A DNA stretch of 64,000 nt from Croceibacterium selenioxidans (GTDB lineage Bacteria > Pseudomonadota > Alphaproteobacteria > Sphingomonadales > Sphingomonadaceae), in assembly GCF_018599195.1 (NCBI RefSeq), contig NZ_JAHFVK010000002.1, positions 372,001 to 436,000 on the forward strand, written 5' to 3'. Below, one piece after another: positions 7,525-15,926 of this stretch. Both the position numbers and the translations under genes were made by a program. Position 1 is the stretch's first letter. Each line of letters begins with the position of its first letter. The notes beneath the pieces were generated by a model. That model saw only the letters and a list, made by a program, of their open reading frames with translations, searched no databases and had not been told where the DNA came from.

Positions 7525-9687
7525 ATGAAGTCTGCTAAGTGGATCGTCGCTGCCTGCGCCGCGCTGGCGCTCGCGGGATGCAAGAAGGACAGCGCGGCAG
7601 AGCCTTCGTCCTTGCCCACGACCGGCGTCACCGACGCAAAGATCGCTGCGGCCGATCCCAACGAATGGCTCACTTATGGCCGCGACTATGCCGAACAGCG
7701 CTTCAGCCCGCTGACGCAGATTTCCGACGCCAACGTCTCCAAGCTCGGCCTCGCCTGGTACGCCGACATGGACACGGCCCGAGGTCAGGAAGCCACTCCG
7801 CTAATGCATGACGGTACGCTCTACGTCGCGACCGCGTGGTCGATGGTGAAGGCGTTCGACGCAAAGACAGGCGCGCTCAAGTGGTCGTACGATCCCAAGG
7901 TCCCGCGCGAGACGCTGGCGCGCGCCTGCTGTGACGCGGTCAATCGCGGCGTCGCGCTCTATGGCGACAAGGTCTACGTCGCCGCGCTCGACGGGCGGCT
8001 GATCGCGCTCGACCAGGCCACCGGCAAGGAAGTCTGGTCGAAGAACGTCGTGCCCGATGCGGTGAGCTACACGATCACCGGCGCGCCGCGAGTGGCCAAG
8101 GGCAAGGTCCTGATCGGCTCGGCCGGGGCGGAGTATCGCGCCCGCGGGTTCCTCGCCGCTTTCGACTGGAACACCGGTGAAGAACTGTGGCGCTTCCACA
8201 CCGTCCCCGGCAATCCCGAAAAGGGCTTCGAGAACGAGGCGATGGAAAGCGCCGCGAAGACCTGGGGTGGCAAGTGGTGGGAACTCGGCGGCGGCGGGAC
8301 CGTGTGGGATTCGATCACCTACGACCCCGTCACCAACCTGGTGTACTTCGGGACCGGCAACGCCGAGCCCTGGAACCCGGCCGCCAACGGTCGTGACAAG
8401 GCTGCCGGTACCAAAGGCGCGGGCGATAACCTCTACACCTCCTCGATCGTCGCCGTGAACGCCGACACCGGTGAATACGTGTGGCACTTCCAGGAAACCC
8501 CGGAAGATCGCTGGGACTACGATTCCAACGCCCAGATCACCACGGCCGACCTGACCCTCGACGGCAAGAAGCAACGTGTTGTGATGCACGCGCCGAAGAA
8601 TGGTTATTTCTACATTCTCGACGCCAAGACCGGGAAGTTCCTCAACGGGACGGCCTGGACCGCTCAGAACTGGACCACCGGCATCGATGCGGTCACAGGA
8701 CGGCCGACGATCAATCCGGAGGCCCGCTACGAGGTGACAGGCAAGCAGTGGGTCTCGCTGCCGGGAGCCGGCGGCGCGCACTCGTGGCAGCCGATGAGCT
8801 ACAGCCAGCAGACCGGGCTGGTCTACATTCCGGCGAACAACGCCGGCTTCCCCTATTTCGCAGAGGAAGACTGGCAGCCATCCTCGATGGGCTTCCAGAC
8901 GGGTATCAACTCGGCGGCCACCGCCATGCCTGCGGTTGCCGAGGTCCGGCAGCAGATCCTCGGCTCGACCACCGGTTCGCTCGTCGCGTGGGATCCGGTC
9001 GCGAAGAAGGAGGCCTGGCGGGTCGATTTCGACGGTCCGTGGAACGGCGGCACGCTGTCCACCGCAGGCAACCTCGTCTTCCAGGGCAATGCCCGCGAGC
9101 AGTTCGTCGCCTATGCCGCTAACAGTGGCCGCAAGCTGTGGTCGTTCCCGGCGCAGACCGGGATCATCGCCGCGCCGATGACCTACTCGGTCGATGGCGA
9201 ACAATATGTCGCAATCCTCGCCGGTTGGGGCGGCGTGTGGGACATCGCGCCCGGGATCCTTGCCTCCAAGTCCGGTCGCCCGCGCAACATCAGCCGCCTG
9301 CTGGTGTTCAAGCTCGGCGGCACGGCCAAGCTGCCCCCGGCCCCGCCCATGCAGGAACTGGTGCTCGATCCGCCCGCCTTCACCGGCACCCAGGCGCAGG
9401 TGACGCGTGGTGGATCGCTGTACGGCCGCTACTGCTCGGTCTGCCACGGCGACGCCGCCATTTCGGGCACGCTCAATCCCGACCTGCGCCACTCGCCTGC
9501 GATCGGCAGCCCCGATGCGGTCCGCTCGGTCGTGATAGACGGCGCGCTGCAGCACAACGGCATGGTGTCCTTCAAGGAGGTGGTCACCGCCGCCGACGCC
9601 GAGGCCATCCGTCAGTACGTGCTCAAGCGCGCTAACGAGGACAAGGCGCTGGAGGGGAAGGCGGCCATTCGCCCCTCCACCACCTGA
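7525..9687 (+). CDS. PQQ-dependent alcohol dehydrogenase with cytochrome c domain (lipoprotein)
   Basis: A 720-residue quinohaemoprotein alcohol dehydrogenase. Order of parts: lipoprotein signal (LAGC, lipid-bearing C19), eight-bladed PQQ propeller, then a C-terminal cytochrome c (C637-S-V-C640-H641, likely axial M680). C135-C136 is the vicinal disulfide pair of methanol/ethanol dehydrogenases. D331-Y-D333 carries the extra aspartate two residues after the catalytic one, which marks lanthanide-dependent XoxF/PedH-type enzymes; calcium enzymes have Ala or Ser there. It would oxidise an alcohol at the membrane surface and pass electrons through its own haem. An aldehyde dehydrogenase follows at 9816. 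Lignin-type benzylic or side-chain alcohols are plausible substrates by context. Confidence 0.9.
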   Translation: MKSAKWIVAACAALALAGCKKDSAAEPSSLPTTGVTDAKIAAADPNEWLTYGRDYAEQRFSPLTQISDANVSKLGLAWYADMDTARGQEATPLMHDGTLYVATAWSMVKAFDAKTGALKWSYDPKVPRETLARACCDAVNRGVALYGDKVYVAALDGRLIALDQATGKEVWSKNVVPDAVSYTITGAPRVAKGKVLIGSAGAEYRARGFLAAFDWNTGEELWRFHTVPGNPEKGFENEAMESAAKTWGGKWWELGGGGTVWDSITYDPVTNLVYFGTGNAEPWNPAANGRDKAAGTKGAGDNLYTSSIVAVNADTGEYVWHFQETPEDRWDYDSNAQITTADLTLDGKKQRVVMHAPKNGYFYILDAKTGKFLNGTAWTAQNWTTGIDAVTGRPTINPEARYEVTGKQWVSLPGAGGAHSWQPMSYSQQTGLVYIPANNAGFPYFAEEDWQPSSMGFQTGINSAATAMPAVAEVRQQILGSTTGSLVAWDPVAKKEAWRVDFDGPWNGGTLSTAGNLVFQGNAREQFVAYAANSGRKLWSFPAQTGIIAAPMTYSVDGEQYVAILAGWGGVWDIAPGILASKSGRPRNISRLLVFKLGGTAKLPPAPPMQELVLDPPAFTGTQAQVTRGGSLYGRYCSVCHGDAAISGTLNPDLRHSPAIGSPDAVRSVVIDGALQHNGMVSFKEVVTAADAEAIRQYVLKRANEDKALEGKAAIRPSTT

Positions 9688-9720
9688 AGGTTAGGAATCG
9701 ACACGACCGCCACGCGATTG

Positions 9721-9732
9721 TAACGACCGTTA
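9721..9732. promoter_or_regulatory. Candidate operator TAACGACCGTTA upstream of the aldehyde dehydrogenase
   Basis: A 12-bp inverted repeat (TAACG-AC-CGTTA) lies 84 bases before the aldehyde dehydrogenase start. Nearly the same palindrome (CTAACGATCGTTAG) lies between the divergent GMC oxidoreductase and SnoaL genes at 51162. The arrangement fits a TetR- or MarR-like repressor site; no protein partner can be assigned. Confidence 0.45.
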
Positions 9733-9815
9733 GCAAGAGGCGCGCCGTGGCGTGCCCGTCCCCCGTTTGCTAGTCTGACCGCAAACAGGGATTCGTTTCG
9801 GGAAAGGACCTGTAA

Positions 9816-11330
9816 ATGAACGAAGTCACCACCATCGACCGCACCCAGCGGGAGTATTCGCAGGCCGCCAAGGACTTCCTGGCGCGCAAGCCGCAGCTGT
9901 TCATCAACGGCGAGTGGGTCGATTCCTCACACGACGCGACGCTCGACGTCGAAGACCCGTCGAGCGGCAAGATCGTCGGCAAGATCGTCGATGCATCGGA
10001 CAAGGATGTTGATCGGGCCGTCGCCGCCGCGCGCACCGCGTTCGACGACAACCGCTGGTACGGTCTCCCGCCGATGCAGCGCGAGCGCGTCATGCACCGC
10101 CTGGCCGACCTGCTCGAACGCGACGCCGACCTGTTTGCAGAGCTCGAGGCCATCGACAACGGCAAGCCGAAGGGCATGGCCGGCGCGGTCGACATCCCGG
10201 GCGCAATCAGCCAGATCCGCTTCATGGCCGGCTGGGCCAGCAAGACCGGCGGCCAGGTGATCAACCCTTACACGATGCCGACCGGCACCGTGTTCAGCTA
10301 CACCGTGAAGGAGCCGATCGGCGTCTGCGCGCAAATTGTGCCGTGGAACTTCCCGCTGCTGATGGCGTGCCTCAAGATCGCCCCGGCGGTCGCGGCGGGC
10401 TGCTGTACCGTGCTCAAGCCGGCCGAACAGACCAGCCTCACCGCGCTGAAGCTGGCCGACCTGGTGCAGGAAGCCGGCTTCCCGGCGGGCGTGATCAACA
10501 TCATCACCGGCAACGGCCACACCGCCGGCGACCGCATGGTCAAGCACCCCGACGTCAACAAGATCGCCTTCACCGGCTCGACCGAGATCGGCAAGGTGAT
10601 CAACAAGAACGCCACCGACACGATGAAGCGCGTGACGCTCGAACTGGGCGGCAAGAGCCCGGTCGTCGTCATGCCGGACGTCGACGTTGCCACGACCGCT
10701 CCGGGCGTTGCCGGCGCGATCTTCTTCAACGCCGGTCAGGTCTGCGTCGCCGGTTCGCGCCTGTTCGCGCACAAGTCGATCTTCGACGACGTGCTCGAAG
10801 GCATGACCAAGACCGCCGACTTCTGGAGCCCGCGCGCTTCGCTCGACCCGGCCGGCCACATGGGCCCGCTCGTGTCGAAGGAACAGCACGAAAAGGTGCT
10901 CGGCTACATCGAAGCCGGCAAGCGTGACGGCGCCAGCGTGGTCATGGGCGGCGACGCCCCGGCCAGCGACGGCGGCTACTACGTCAACCCGACGATCCTC
11001 GCCAACGTGAACCCGCAGATGAGCGTGGTTCGCGAAGAGATCTTCGGACCGGTCGTGGTGGCGCAGCGCTTCGAAGACCTCGACGAAGTCGCCAAGATGG
11101 CCAACGACACCAACTTCGGCCTCGGCGCCGGTGTCTGGACCAAGGACGTCAGCGCGATGCATCGCCTGGCTTCGAAGATCAAATCGGGCACTGTCTGGGG
11201 CAACTGCCACGCCACGATCGACACCGCGCTGCCGTTCGGCGGCTACAAGGAGTCGGGCCTCGGCCGTGAGCAGGGCCAGGCCGGCTTCGAATGCTACCAG
11301 GAGACCAAGACGGTCATCATCCAGCTCTAA
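9816..11330 (+). CDS. NAD(P)-dependent aldehyde dehydrogenase
   Basis: A 504-residue aldehyde dehydrogenase of the betaine/phenylacetaldehyde-dehydrogenase type. Catalytic residues are E276 (LELGGKSP) and C310 (FNAGQVCVAGSR); the cofactor region shows VPWNFPLLMACLKIAPAVAAG and FTGSTEIGK. It starts with ATG after AAAGGACC. It would oxidise an aldehyde to a carboxylate, and its position directly after the PQQ alcohol dehydrogenase suggests that it completes alcohol-to-acid oxidation, in the cytoplasm since it has no signal peptide. The TAACG/CGTTA palindrome upstream suggests its own promoter. Confidence 0.93.
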   Translation: MNEVTTIDRTQREYSQAAKDFLARKPQLFINGEWVDSSHDATLDVEDPSSGKIVGKIVDASDKDVDRAVAAARTAFDDNRWYGLPPMQRERVMHRLADLLERDADLFAELEAIDNGKPKGMAGAVDIPGAISQIRFMAGWASKTGGQVINPYTMPTGTVFSYTVKEPIGVCAQIVPWNFPLLMACLKIAPAVAAGCCTVLKPAEQTSLTALKLADLVQEAGFPAGVINIITGNGHTAGDRMVKHPDVNKIAFTGSTEIGKVINKNATDTMKRVTLELGGKSPVVVMPDVDVATTAPGVAGAIFFNAGQVCVAGSRLFAHKSIFDDVLEGMTKTADFWSPRASLDPAGHMGPLVSKEQHEKVLGYIEAGKRDGASVVMGGDAPASDGGYYVNPTILANVNPQMSVVREEIFGPVVVAQRFEDLDEVAKMANDTNFGLGAGVWTKDVSAMHRLASKIKSGTVWGNCHATIDTALPFGGYKESGLGREQGQAGFECYQETKTVIIQL

Positions 11331-11357
11331 CGCTGAGGATCTAGGGCGCACCCGAGT

Positions 11358-11464
11358 CCCTCCCCTCCCGCTTGCGGGAGGGGCTGGGGGTGGGCCTGTC
11401 AGGCCAAGCACCGCGTGTGCTTCGCACACGCCCACCCTAACCCCTCCCGGAAGCGGGAGGGGGA
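11358..11464. repeat. Bipartite palindromic intergenic repeat (family 1)
   Basis: CCCTCCCGCTTGCGGGAGGG with a GGGGTGGGCC arm faces an inverted copy ending at about 11464. The 40-base spacer holds its own small palindrome (GTGTGCTTCGCACAC). This layout matches the copies at 608, 23114 and 31852. Confidence 0.8.
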
Positions 11465-11568
11465 CGGCGGCCCCGCCGCCCAATCGCTCTCCGTATCAGG
11501 CCGGCCTTGTCATACCTGCCCCCCGAATGCATGGGGGCTGCAACCGAACCGATTCAGGAACTGCAGAC

Positions 11569-12441
11569 GTGCCCATCGACCTCGCCAAGATCCGCGCCAT
11601 CGACGTCCACGTCCATGCAGAGGTCTCGTGCCACGATCCGGAAGACCCGATCATGGGCAAGTTCTTCGACGCTGCCAGCGCCTACTTCAAGGCGCCGCGC
11701 GAACGGCCGAAAATGCCCGAGATCATCGAGCTTTACCGCGAATCCAACATCGCCCTGGTGCTATTCACGGTCGACTGCGAAAGCGCGATGGGCGCCAAGC
11801 GCGTCAGCAATTACGAAGTCGCCGAACAGGCCGCCAAGAACGACGACATCTGCATGGCCTTCGCCAGCATCGATCCGCACAAGGGCAAGTACGGCGCTCG
11901 CGAAGCGCGCGACCTGATCGAGAACTATGGGGTCAAGGGCTTCAAGTTCCACGGCATCGCCCAGAACGCTCACCCGGCGGACCGCATGGCCTACCCGATC
12001 TACGAGGTGATCGCCGAATACGGCCTGCCCGCGATCTTCCACACCGGCCACTCGGGCATGGGCACCGGCATGCGCGGCGGTGGCGGCATGCGCCTCAAGT
12101 ACGGCCAGCCGATCCTGATCGACGATGTCGCGGTCGACTTCCCCGACATGAAGATCATCCTCGCCCACCCGAGCTGGCCCTGGGTAGACGAGAGCCTGTC
12201 GATGGCGCTGCACAAGAACAACGTGTTCATCGACCTGTCCGGCTGGAGCCCGAAGTACTTCCCCAAGCAGGTGATCCAGTACGCCAACACCCAGCTCAAG
12301 CATAAGATGCTGTTCGGCACCGACTTCCCGCTGATCCACCCGGACAAGTGGATGGCCGCCGCCGCGGAAGTGGGCTTCCGCGAGGAAGTCATGCCGCTGA
12401 TCATGAAGGACAACGCGGCGAAAGTGCTGGGGCTGGCGTGA
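11569..12441 (+). CDS. Amidohydrolase-2 (TIM-barrel) family protein
   Basis: A 290-residue amidohydrolase-2 protein. Metal-site motifs are the N-terminal H-V-H (IDVHVHAEV), H in FHTGHSG, H in LAHPSWPWVDE and D in LFGTDFPL. The family includes decarboxylases, hydratases and lactonases of aromatic and meta-cleavage intermediates. The start is a GTG at 11569 with AGGAA eight bases upstream; the frame runs open further 5' through the repeat, but no good ribosome-binding site is there. It differs clearly from the LigW-like protein at 1168, being shorter and lacking the TEEA opening, so it probably does another step. The substrate is unknown. Confidence 0.8.
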   Translation: MPIDLAKIRAIDVHVHAEVSCHDPEDPIMGKFFDAASAYFKAPRERPKMPEIIELYRESNIALVLFTVDCESAMGAKRVSNYEVAEQAAKNDDICMAFASIDPHKGKYGAREARDLIENYGVKGFKFHGIAQNAHPADRMAYPIYEVIAEYGLPAIFHTGHSGMGTGMRGGGGMRLKYGQPILIDDVAVDFPDMKIILAHPSWPWVDESLSMALHKNNVFIDLSGWSPKYFPKQVIQYANTQLKHKMLFGTDFPLIHPDKWMAAAAEVGFREEVMPLIMKDNAAKVLGLA

Positions 12442-12451
12442 GGTAGCGACT

Positions 12452-12596
12452 CAATCCTCCCCGAGCTTGTCTCGGGGAGGTGGCGCGCTCCGCAGGAGCG
12501 TGACGGAGGGGTAGGCGGAAGAACGCGACACCCCTCCACCATTCGCTTCGCGAACCGTCCCTCTTCCCGAGCAAGCTTGGGGAGGATTTTAGCTTC
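12452..12596. repeat. Mosaic intergenic repeat (family 2: CCGAGC..TCGGGGAGG / GTGACGGAGGGG)
   Basis: A CCTCCCCGAGC-TTGTCTCGGGGAGG type hairpin is followed by a GTGACGGAGGGG segment and a second, inverted CCCGAGCAAGCTTGGGGAGG segment. The same pieces occur at 18590-18700, and a shortened copy at 38182-38210. No gene overlaps it. Confidence 0.65.
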
Positions 12597-12608
12597 ATCC
12601 GTGGGTCC

Positions 12609-12657
12609 TGAGCTTGTCGAAGGACAGTCAGCCGCTAAGCCTGGTTCGACAAGCTCA
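12609..12657. repeat. TGAGCTTGTCGAA inverted repeat
   Basis: TGAGCTTGTCGAA at 12609-12621 and its exact reverse complement at 12645-12657 flank a 23-base spacer. This sequence is a frequent intergenic repeat in sphingomonads. A degenerate single arm (CTGAGCCTGTCGA) is present at about 49467. Confidence 0.7.
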
Positions 12658-12677
12658 CGGCAAACGGAGAACCTGCG

Positions 12678-13139
12678 ATGCGTGACCTCGACGACATCCG
12701 CGCCTGGCAGCGGCTGTCCGATCGCATCACCACATCCGGTCGGCTTCAGGCGCCTGACCCGGCGCGCCTGGCAGAGATCGGCGTGCGCCACGTGATCAAC
12801 CTCGCGCTGGCCGATCATCCCGAAGCCCTACCCGATGCCGAGGCCGCTTTCGCCGCGGCGGGCCTCGGCTACACCCACATTCCCGTCCCGTTCGACGCTC
12901 CGACTGAGGTGCACTATCAGGCCTTCCTCGACACACTCGAAACCGCCGAGGGTCCGGTCCACGTCCACTGCATCATGAACTGGCGTGTGTCGGCTTTCTT
13001 CTATCGCTACCACCGCGACGCTTGCGGGATCGCGGAGCCTGAGGCACGGGCCCTGATGGAGCGGCAATGGTCGCCAGAGGACAACGACCACCCGGCCGCA
13101 CCGGCCTGGGCGGCCTTCATACGGGAGAGGCATACCTGA
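12678..13139 (+). CDS. Protein tyrosine phosphatase / BLH-like family protein
   Basis: A 153-residue dual-specificity-phosphatase-like protein with the order beta-alpha core, conserved HVINLAL strand and the P-loop VHCIMNWRVSAFF. The loop is H-C-x4-R, one residue shorter than the classical HCx5R but usual in the beta-lactamase-hydrolase-like (DUF442) group. Its role in a catabolic operon is unclear: it could be a phosphatase or a structural relative with another activity. Its stop overlaps the SDR start by one base (TGATG), which indicates translational coupling. Confidence 0.7.
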   Translation: MRDLDDIRAWQRLSDRITTSGRLQAPDPARLAEIGVRHVINLALADHPEALPDAEAAFAAAGLGYTHIPVPFDAPTEVHYQAFLDTLETAEGPVHVHCIMNWRVSAFFYRYHRDACGIAEPEARALMERQWSPEDNDHPAAPAWAAFIRERHT

Positions 13140-13885
13140 TGGATTTCGGCGGCCAGCATATCGTCATCACCGGCGCATCCAGCGGCATCGGCCTGGTCGC
13201 GGCCAAGCTGCTCGCCGGTCGGGGCGCCAAGGTTTCCCTACTCGCCCGCCGTCAGGACATGCTAGACGAAGCGGTTGCCGAAATCGGCGCCAACGCTGCC
13301 GGGTTTGCGGCCGACGTCGGAGACAAGGTCCAGCTCGAAGCCGCGCTCGACGCTGCCGCTTCGCACTTCGGTCCGATCCACGGCCTGTTCGCCAATGCCG
13401 GGCTTACTGGGGGCTTCACGCCCGCGGTCCATTTCGACCCCGAGGTATTCGAACAGACCATCCGCGTGAACCTCACCAGTGTGTTCTGGGCGATCCAGAA
13501 GGTCCTGCCGCCGATGATCGAGGCGAAGAAGGGCGTGATCCTCGTCACCGGATCGATGGGCTCCAAGCGCGGCATGGCGATGAACCCGGCCTACGTCGCT
13601 TCCAAGCACGGCGTACTTGGCCTGACCCGCGCGATCGCGGTGGAGATGGCGCCGCACAATGTCCGCGCCAATTGCATCATCCCCGGCTTCATTCGCACCG
13701 AAGCGCTCGACCGCATCCCGCCCGAACAGCAAGGCAAGATCGAAGCCCGTATCCCGCAAAGGCGCATGGGCTCGCCTGAGGAACTGGCCGAGGTGGCGGC
13801 GTTCCTGCTCAGCGATGCGGCGAGCCACGTGACGGGGCAGGATTGGGCAGTCGACGGGGGCGTTCTGGAAAGCATCGAGGTCTGA
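13139..13885 (+). CDS. Short-chain dehydrogenase/reductase
   Basis: A 248-residue classical SDR of the FabG type. TGASSGIG (11-18) binds NAD(P), NAG at 86-88, and the catalytic S139, Y152 and K156 (YVASK) are present; the PG-I-T motif is PGFIRTEAL. It starts within the stop of the phosphatase-like gene and ends three bases before the GST gene. In lignin beta-ether catabolism an SDR first oxidises the alpha-hydroxyl so that a GST can cleave the ether; this one is shorter than LigD (about 305 residues) and belongs to a different SDR subgroup, so that role is inference from operon position. Confidence 0.88.
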   Translation: MDFGGQHIVITGASSGIGLVAAKLLAGRGAKVSLLARRQDMLDEAVAEIGANAAGFAADVGDKVQLEAALDAAASHFGPIHGLFANAGLTGGFTPAVHFDPEVFEQTIRVNLTSVFWAIQKVLPPMIEAKKGVILVTGSMGSKRGMAMNPAYVASKHGVLGLTRAIAVEMAPHNVRANCIIPGFIRTEALDRIPPEQQGKIEARIPQRRMGSPEELAEVAAFLLSDAASHVTGQDWAVDGGVLESIEV

Positions 13886-13888
13886 CAA

Positions 13889-14662
13889 ATGGCACTAAAG
13901 TACTACCACGCCGAACCGCTGGCGAACTCGCTCAAGTCGATGATCCCCTTGAAAGAGAAGGGGCTCGCCTATGAGAGCATCTATGTCGACCTGCACAAGT
14001 TCGAACAGCACTCCGACTGGTTCGTGGCGATCAATCCCGAAGGCCAGGTACCGGTGCTCGATCACGACGGCACGATCATCACCCACACCACAGTGATTAA
14101 CGAGTACCTCGAGGATGCCTTCCCCGATGCGAATCCGGACTCGGGCCCACTCCGCCCGCGCGACCCCGTGGGGGCGGCGCGGATGCGGTATTGGAACAAG
14201 TTCGTCGACGAGCACGTGATGAACCACGTCTCCATGCACGGCTGGCATCGCTTGGTCGGCGTGATCGCACGCAACATCGATGACGGGACATTCGAAGACC
14301 TGCTCAGCCATATCCCCCTGCCCGACCAGCGCAAGAAGTGGGCCACGGCGCGCTCGGGCTTTTCCGAGGCCGACCTGCAGAATGCCAGCGACAAGATCGA
14401 CTACGCGCTTGCCAAGATCGAAAAGCAGCTGGGCGAAACGGCGTGGCTGGCGGGACAGGCCTACACTCTGGCCGACATCAACTTCTACTCGCACTGCGGG
14501 ATGATGGTGGAGCGGATGTTCCCGGAGAAGGATGTCGCCGCCCGGTATCCCCGCCTCGTCGACTGGCGCGAGCGGGTTACCGCCCGTCCCGCCGTTGCGG
14601 AAGCCCTGAAGGCTGAGGATCGCACAGCGCCCGGCTTGCGCACCTGGAGCGGCGATCGCTGA
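13889..14662 (+). CDS. LigF-like glutathione S-transferase (candidate beta-etherase)
   Basis: A 257-residue GST, the same length as the beta-etherase LigF. The N-terminal thioredoxin domain (1-85) has A12-N13-S14-L-K at the catalytic turn (LigF has ANSLK at the same place), KFEQHSDWF, INPEGQVPVL with the cis-proline, and TVINEYLEDAFP. The C-terminal helical domain has MRYWNKFVDEH, GWHR and LADINFYSHC. LigF uses glutathione to cleave the beta-aryl ether of alpha-keto lignin dimers, giving a glutathione thioether and guaiacol. No LigE or LigG homologue is visible in the window. The activity is predicted from similarity recalled from memory; other GST roles remain possible. Confidence 0.85.
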   Translation: MALKYYHAEPLANSLKSMIPLKEKGLAYESIYVDLHKFEQHSDWFVAINPEGQVPVLDHDGTIITHTTVINEYLEDAFPDANPDSGPLRPRDPVGAARMRYWNKFVDEHVMNHVSMHGWHRLVGVIARNIDDGTFEDLLSHIPLPDQRKKWATARSGFSEADLQNASDKIDYALAKIEKQLGETAWLAGQAYTLADINFYSHCGMMVERMFPEKDVAARYPRLVDWRERVTARPAVAEALKAEDRTAPGLRTWSGDR

Positions 14663-14807
14663 CCAAGGCGTCCCAGCAAGGATGACTGGAGGAGGGGAGC
14701 CATCGCTGCTACCCCTCCTCAAGCAGGTCAGGCCGAACACTGCCGACCGCGACGCTTCTCCCTCTCCGGTGGGAGGGCAAAGGGCAAGACCAAGGGGAAA
14801 CCGATAT

Positions 14808-15815
14808 ATGCGTGCATGGATGTTGCCGGCAGGTTCTGACGGGTTCGATAAACTCTATGTCGAGACCCTGCCCGACCCAACGCCCGGACCGGGCGAAGTT
14901 CTGATTCAAGTCCATGCCTGCTCGATCAACTACCGCGATTTCGCGGTGGCGGCGGGCAAATACTTCGGCGGCGCCCTGAAGGCGCCGGCGGTTCCCCTCA
15001 GCGACGGCGCGGGCCAGGTGGTCGCGGTCGGTGAAGGCGTGACCCAGTTCAAGGAAGGCGACCGGGTCCAGGGCTCGTTCTTCATGAACTGGGTCGATGG
15101 TCCTCCGCGCATGAGCGCCGCCCTGGGTGACGGCTTTGCCCCGGGCATGCTTGCCGAACTGGTCGTTCTGCCGGAGAGCGGCGTCGTGCCGATGGCCGAG
15201 AGCCTCGACTATGCCGAGGCTGCCTGCCTGCCCTGCGCCGGGGTGACCGCGTGGAACGCGCTCTACGAAGGGCCGCGCGCGCTCGTCCCCGGTAACAGGG
15301 TACTGGTCCTGGGCAGCGGTGGCGTGTCGATGCTGGCTCTGCAACTCGCCCGCGCTGGCGGGTGCGAGGTGATCGCCACTTCGTCGTCTCACCAGAAGCT
15401 GGAGCGCATCCGCGATCTCGGGGCCGCGCACACGGTCAACTACAAGACCATACCCGACTGGGGCCGCTTCGTCGGTCAGGAACTGGGCGGAGTGGACAAG
15501 GTCGTCGAAGTCGGCGGCGCGGGCACGGCGGAACAATCGATGGCCGCCTTGCGCACCCAGGGTGAAGTGGCGCTCATCGGAGTGCTTTCGCCCGAGGGCG
15601 GACCCAACCCGCGCGGGCTGATGATGACCGCGGGCTCGATGCGCGGTATTTTCGTCGGCTCGGCGGCGATGGCCAGGCGCCTCAACGCAGCGGTCGATGC
15701 CAACGGCATCAAGCCGCTGATTGGCGCGCGCTTCGGCTTCGAACAGGCCAGGGATGCCTATGCTCACGCCTGGGGCCCTGAGAGCTTCGCCAAGACGGTT
15801 ATCGAACTGGCCTGA
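14808..15815 (+). CDS. Zinc-independent medium-chain alcohol dehydrogenase / quinone oxidoreductase
   Basis: A 335-residue medium-chain reductase. The N-terminal GroES-like domain has HACSINYRDFAVAAGKY, where zinc enzymes keep a catalytic cysteine, and the structural-zinc cysteine cluster is absent. The Rossmann domain has VLVLGSGGVSMLALQLA and AAHTVNY. Members reduce quinones or activated double bonds with NADPH, or oxidise alcohols. ATG 14808 is weakly supported by CAAGGGGAAA upstream. It follows the LigF-like gene after 145 bases. The substrate is unknown. Confidence 0.85.
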   Translation: MRAWMLPAGSDGFDKLYVETLPDPTPGPGEVLIQVHACSINYRDFAVAAGKYFGGALKAPAVPLSDGAGQVVAVGEGVTQFKEGDRVQGSFFMNWVDGPPRMSAALGDGFAPGMLAELVVLPESGVVPMAESLDYAEAACLPCAGVTAWNALYEGPRALVPGNRVLVLGSGGVSMLALQLARAGGCEVIATSSSHQKLERIRDLGAAHTVNYKTIPDWGRFVGQELGGVDKVVEVGGAGTAEQSMAALRTQGEVALIGVLSPEGGPNPRGLMMTAGSMRGIFVGSAAMARRLNAAVDANGIKPLIGARFGFEQARDAYAHAWGPESFAKTVIELA

Positions 15816-15890
15816 CCGATTGACGAGGGCCCGGCCCTCCCTCATCGTCCTGAGCAATCCAGGGGCGGCAAAGAACTGCCCCGGGTTGTC

Positions 15891-15910
15891 TCGCTCATAT
15901 CGGCGAGCGA
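15891..15910. promoter_or_regulatory. TCGCTC-N8-GAGCGA inverted repeat before the MFS gene
   Basis: Six-base arms with an eight-base spacer lie 16 bases before the MFS start codon. It could be an operator or a leader hairpin; nothing else in the window matches it. Confidence 0.3.
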
Positions 15911-15926
15911 CGGGAGAGGGAGAGAC

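Noticed and set aside
11131-11568. 5' extension of the second amidohydrolase through the repeat into the aldehyde dehydrogenase
   Set aside because: The extension translates repeat sequence; a GTG at 11569 with AGGAA upstream gives the normal family start.
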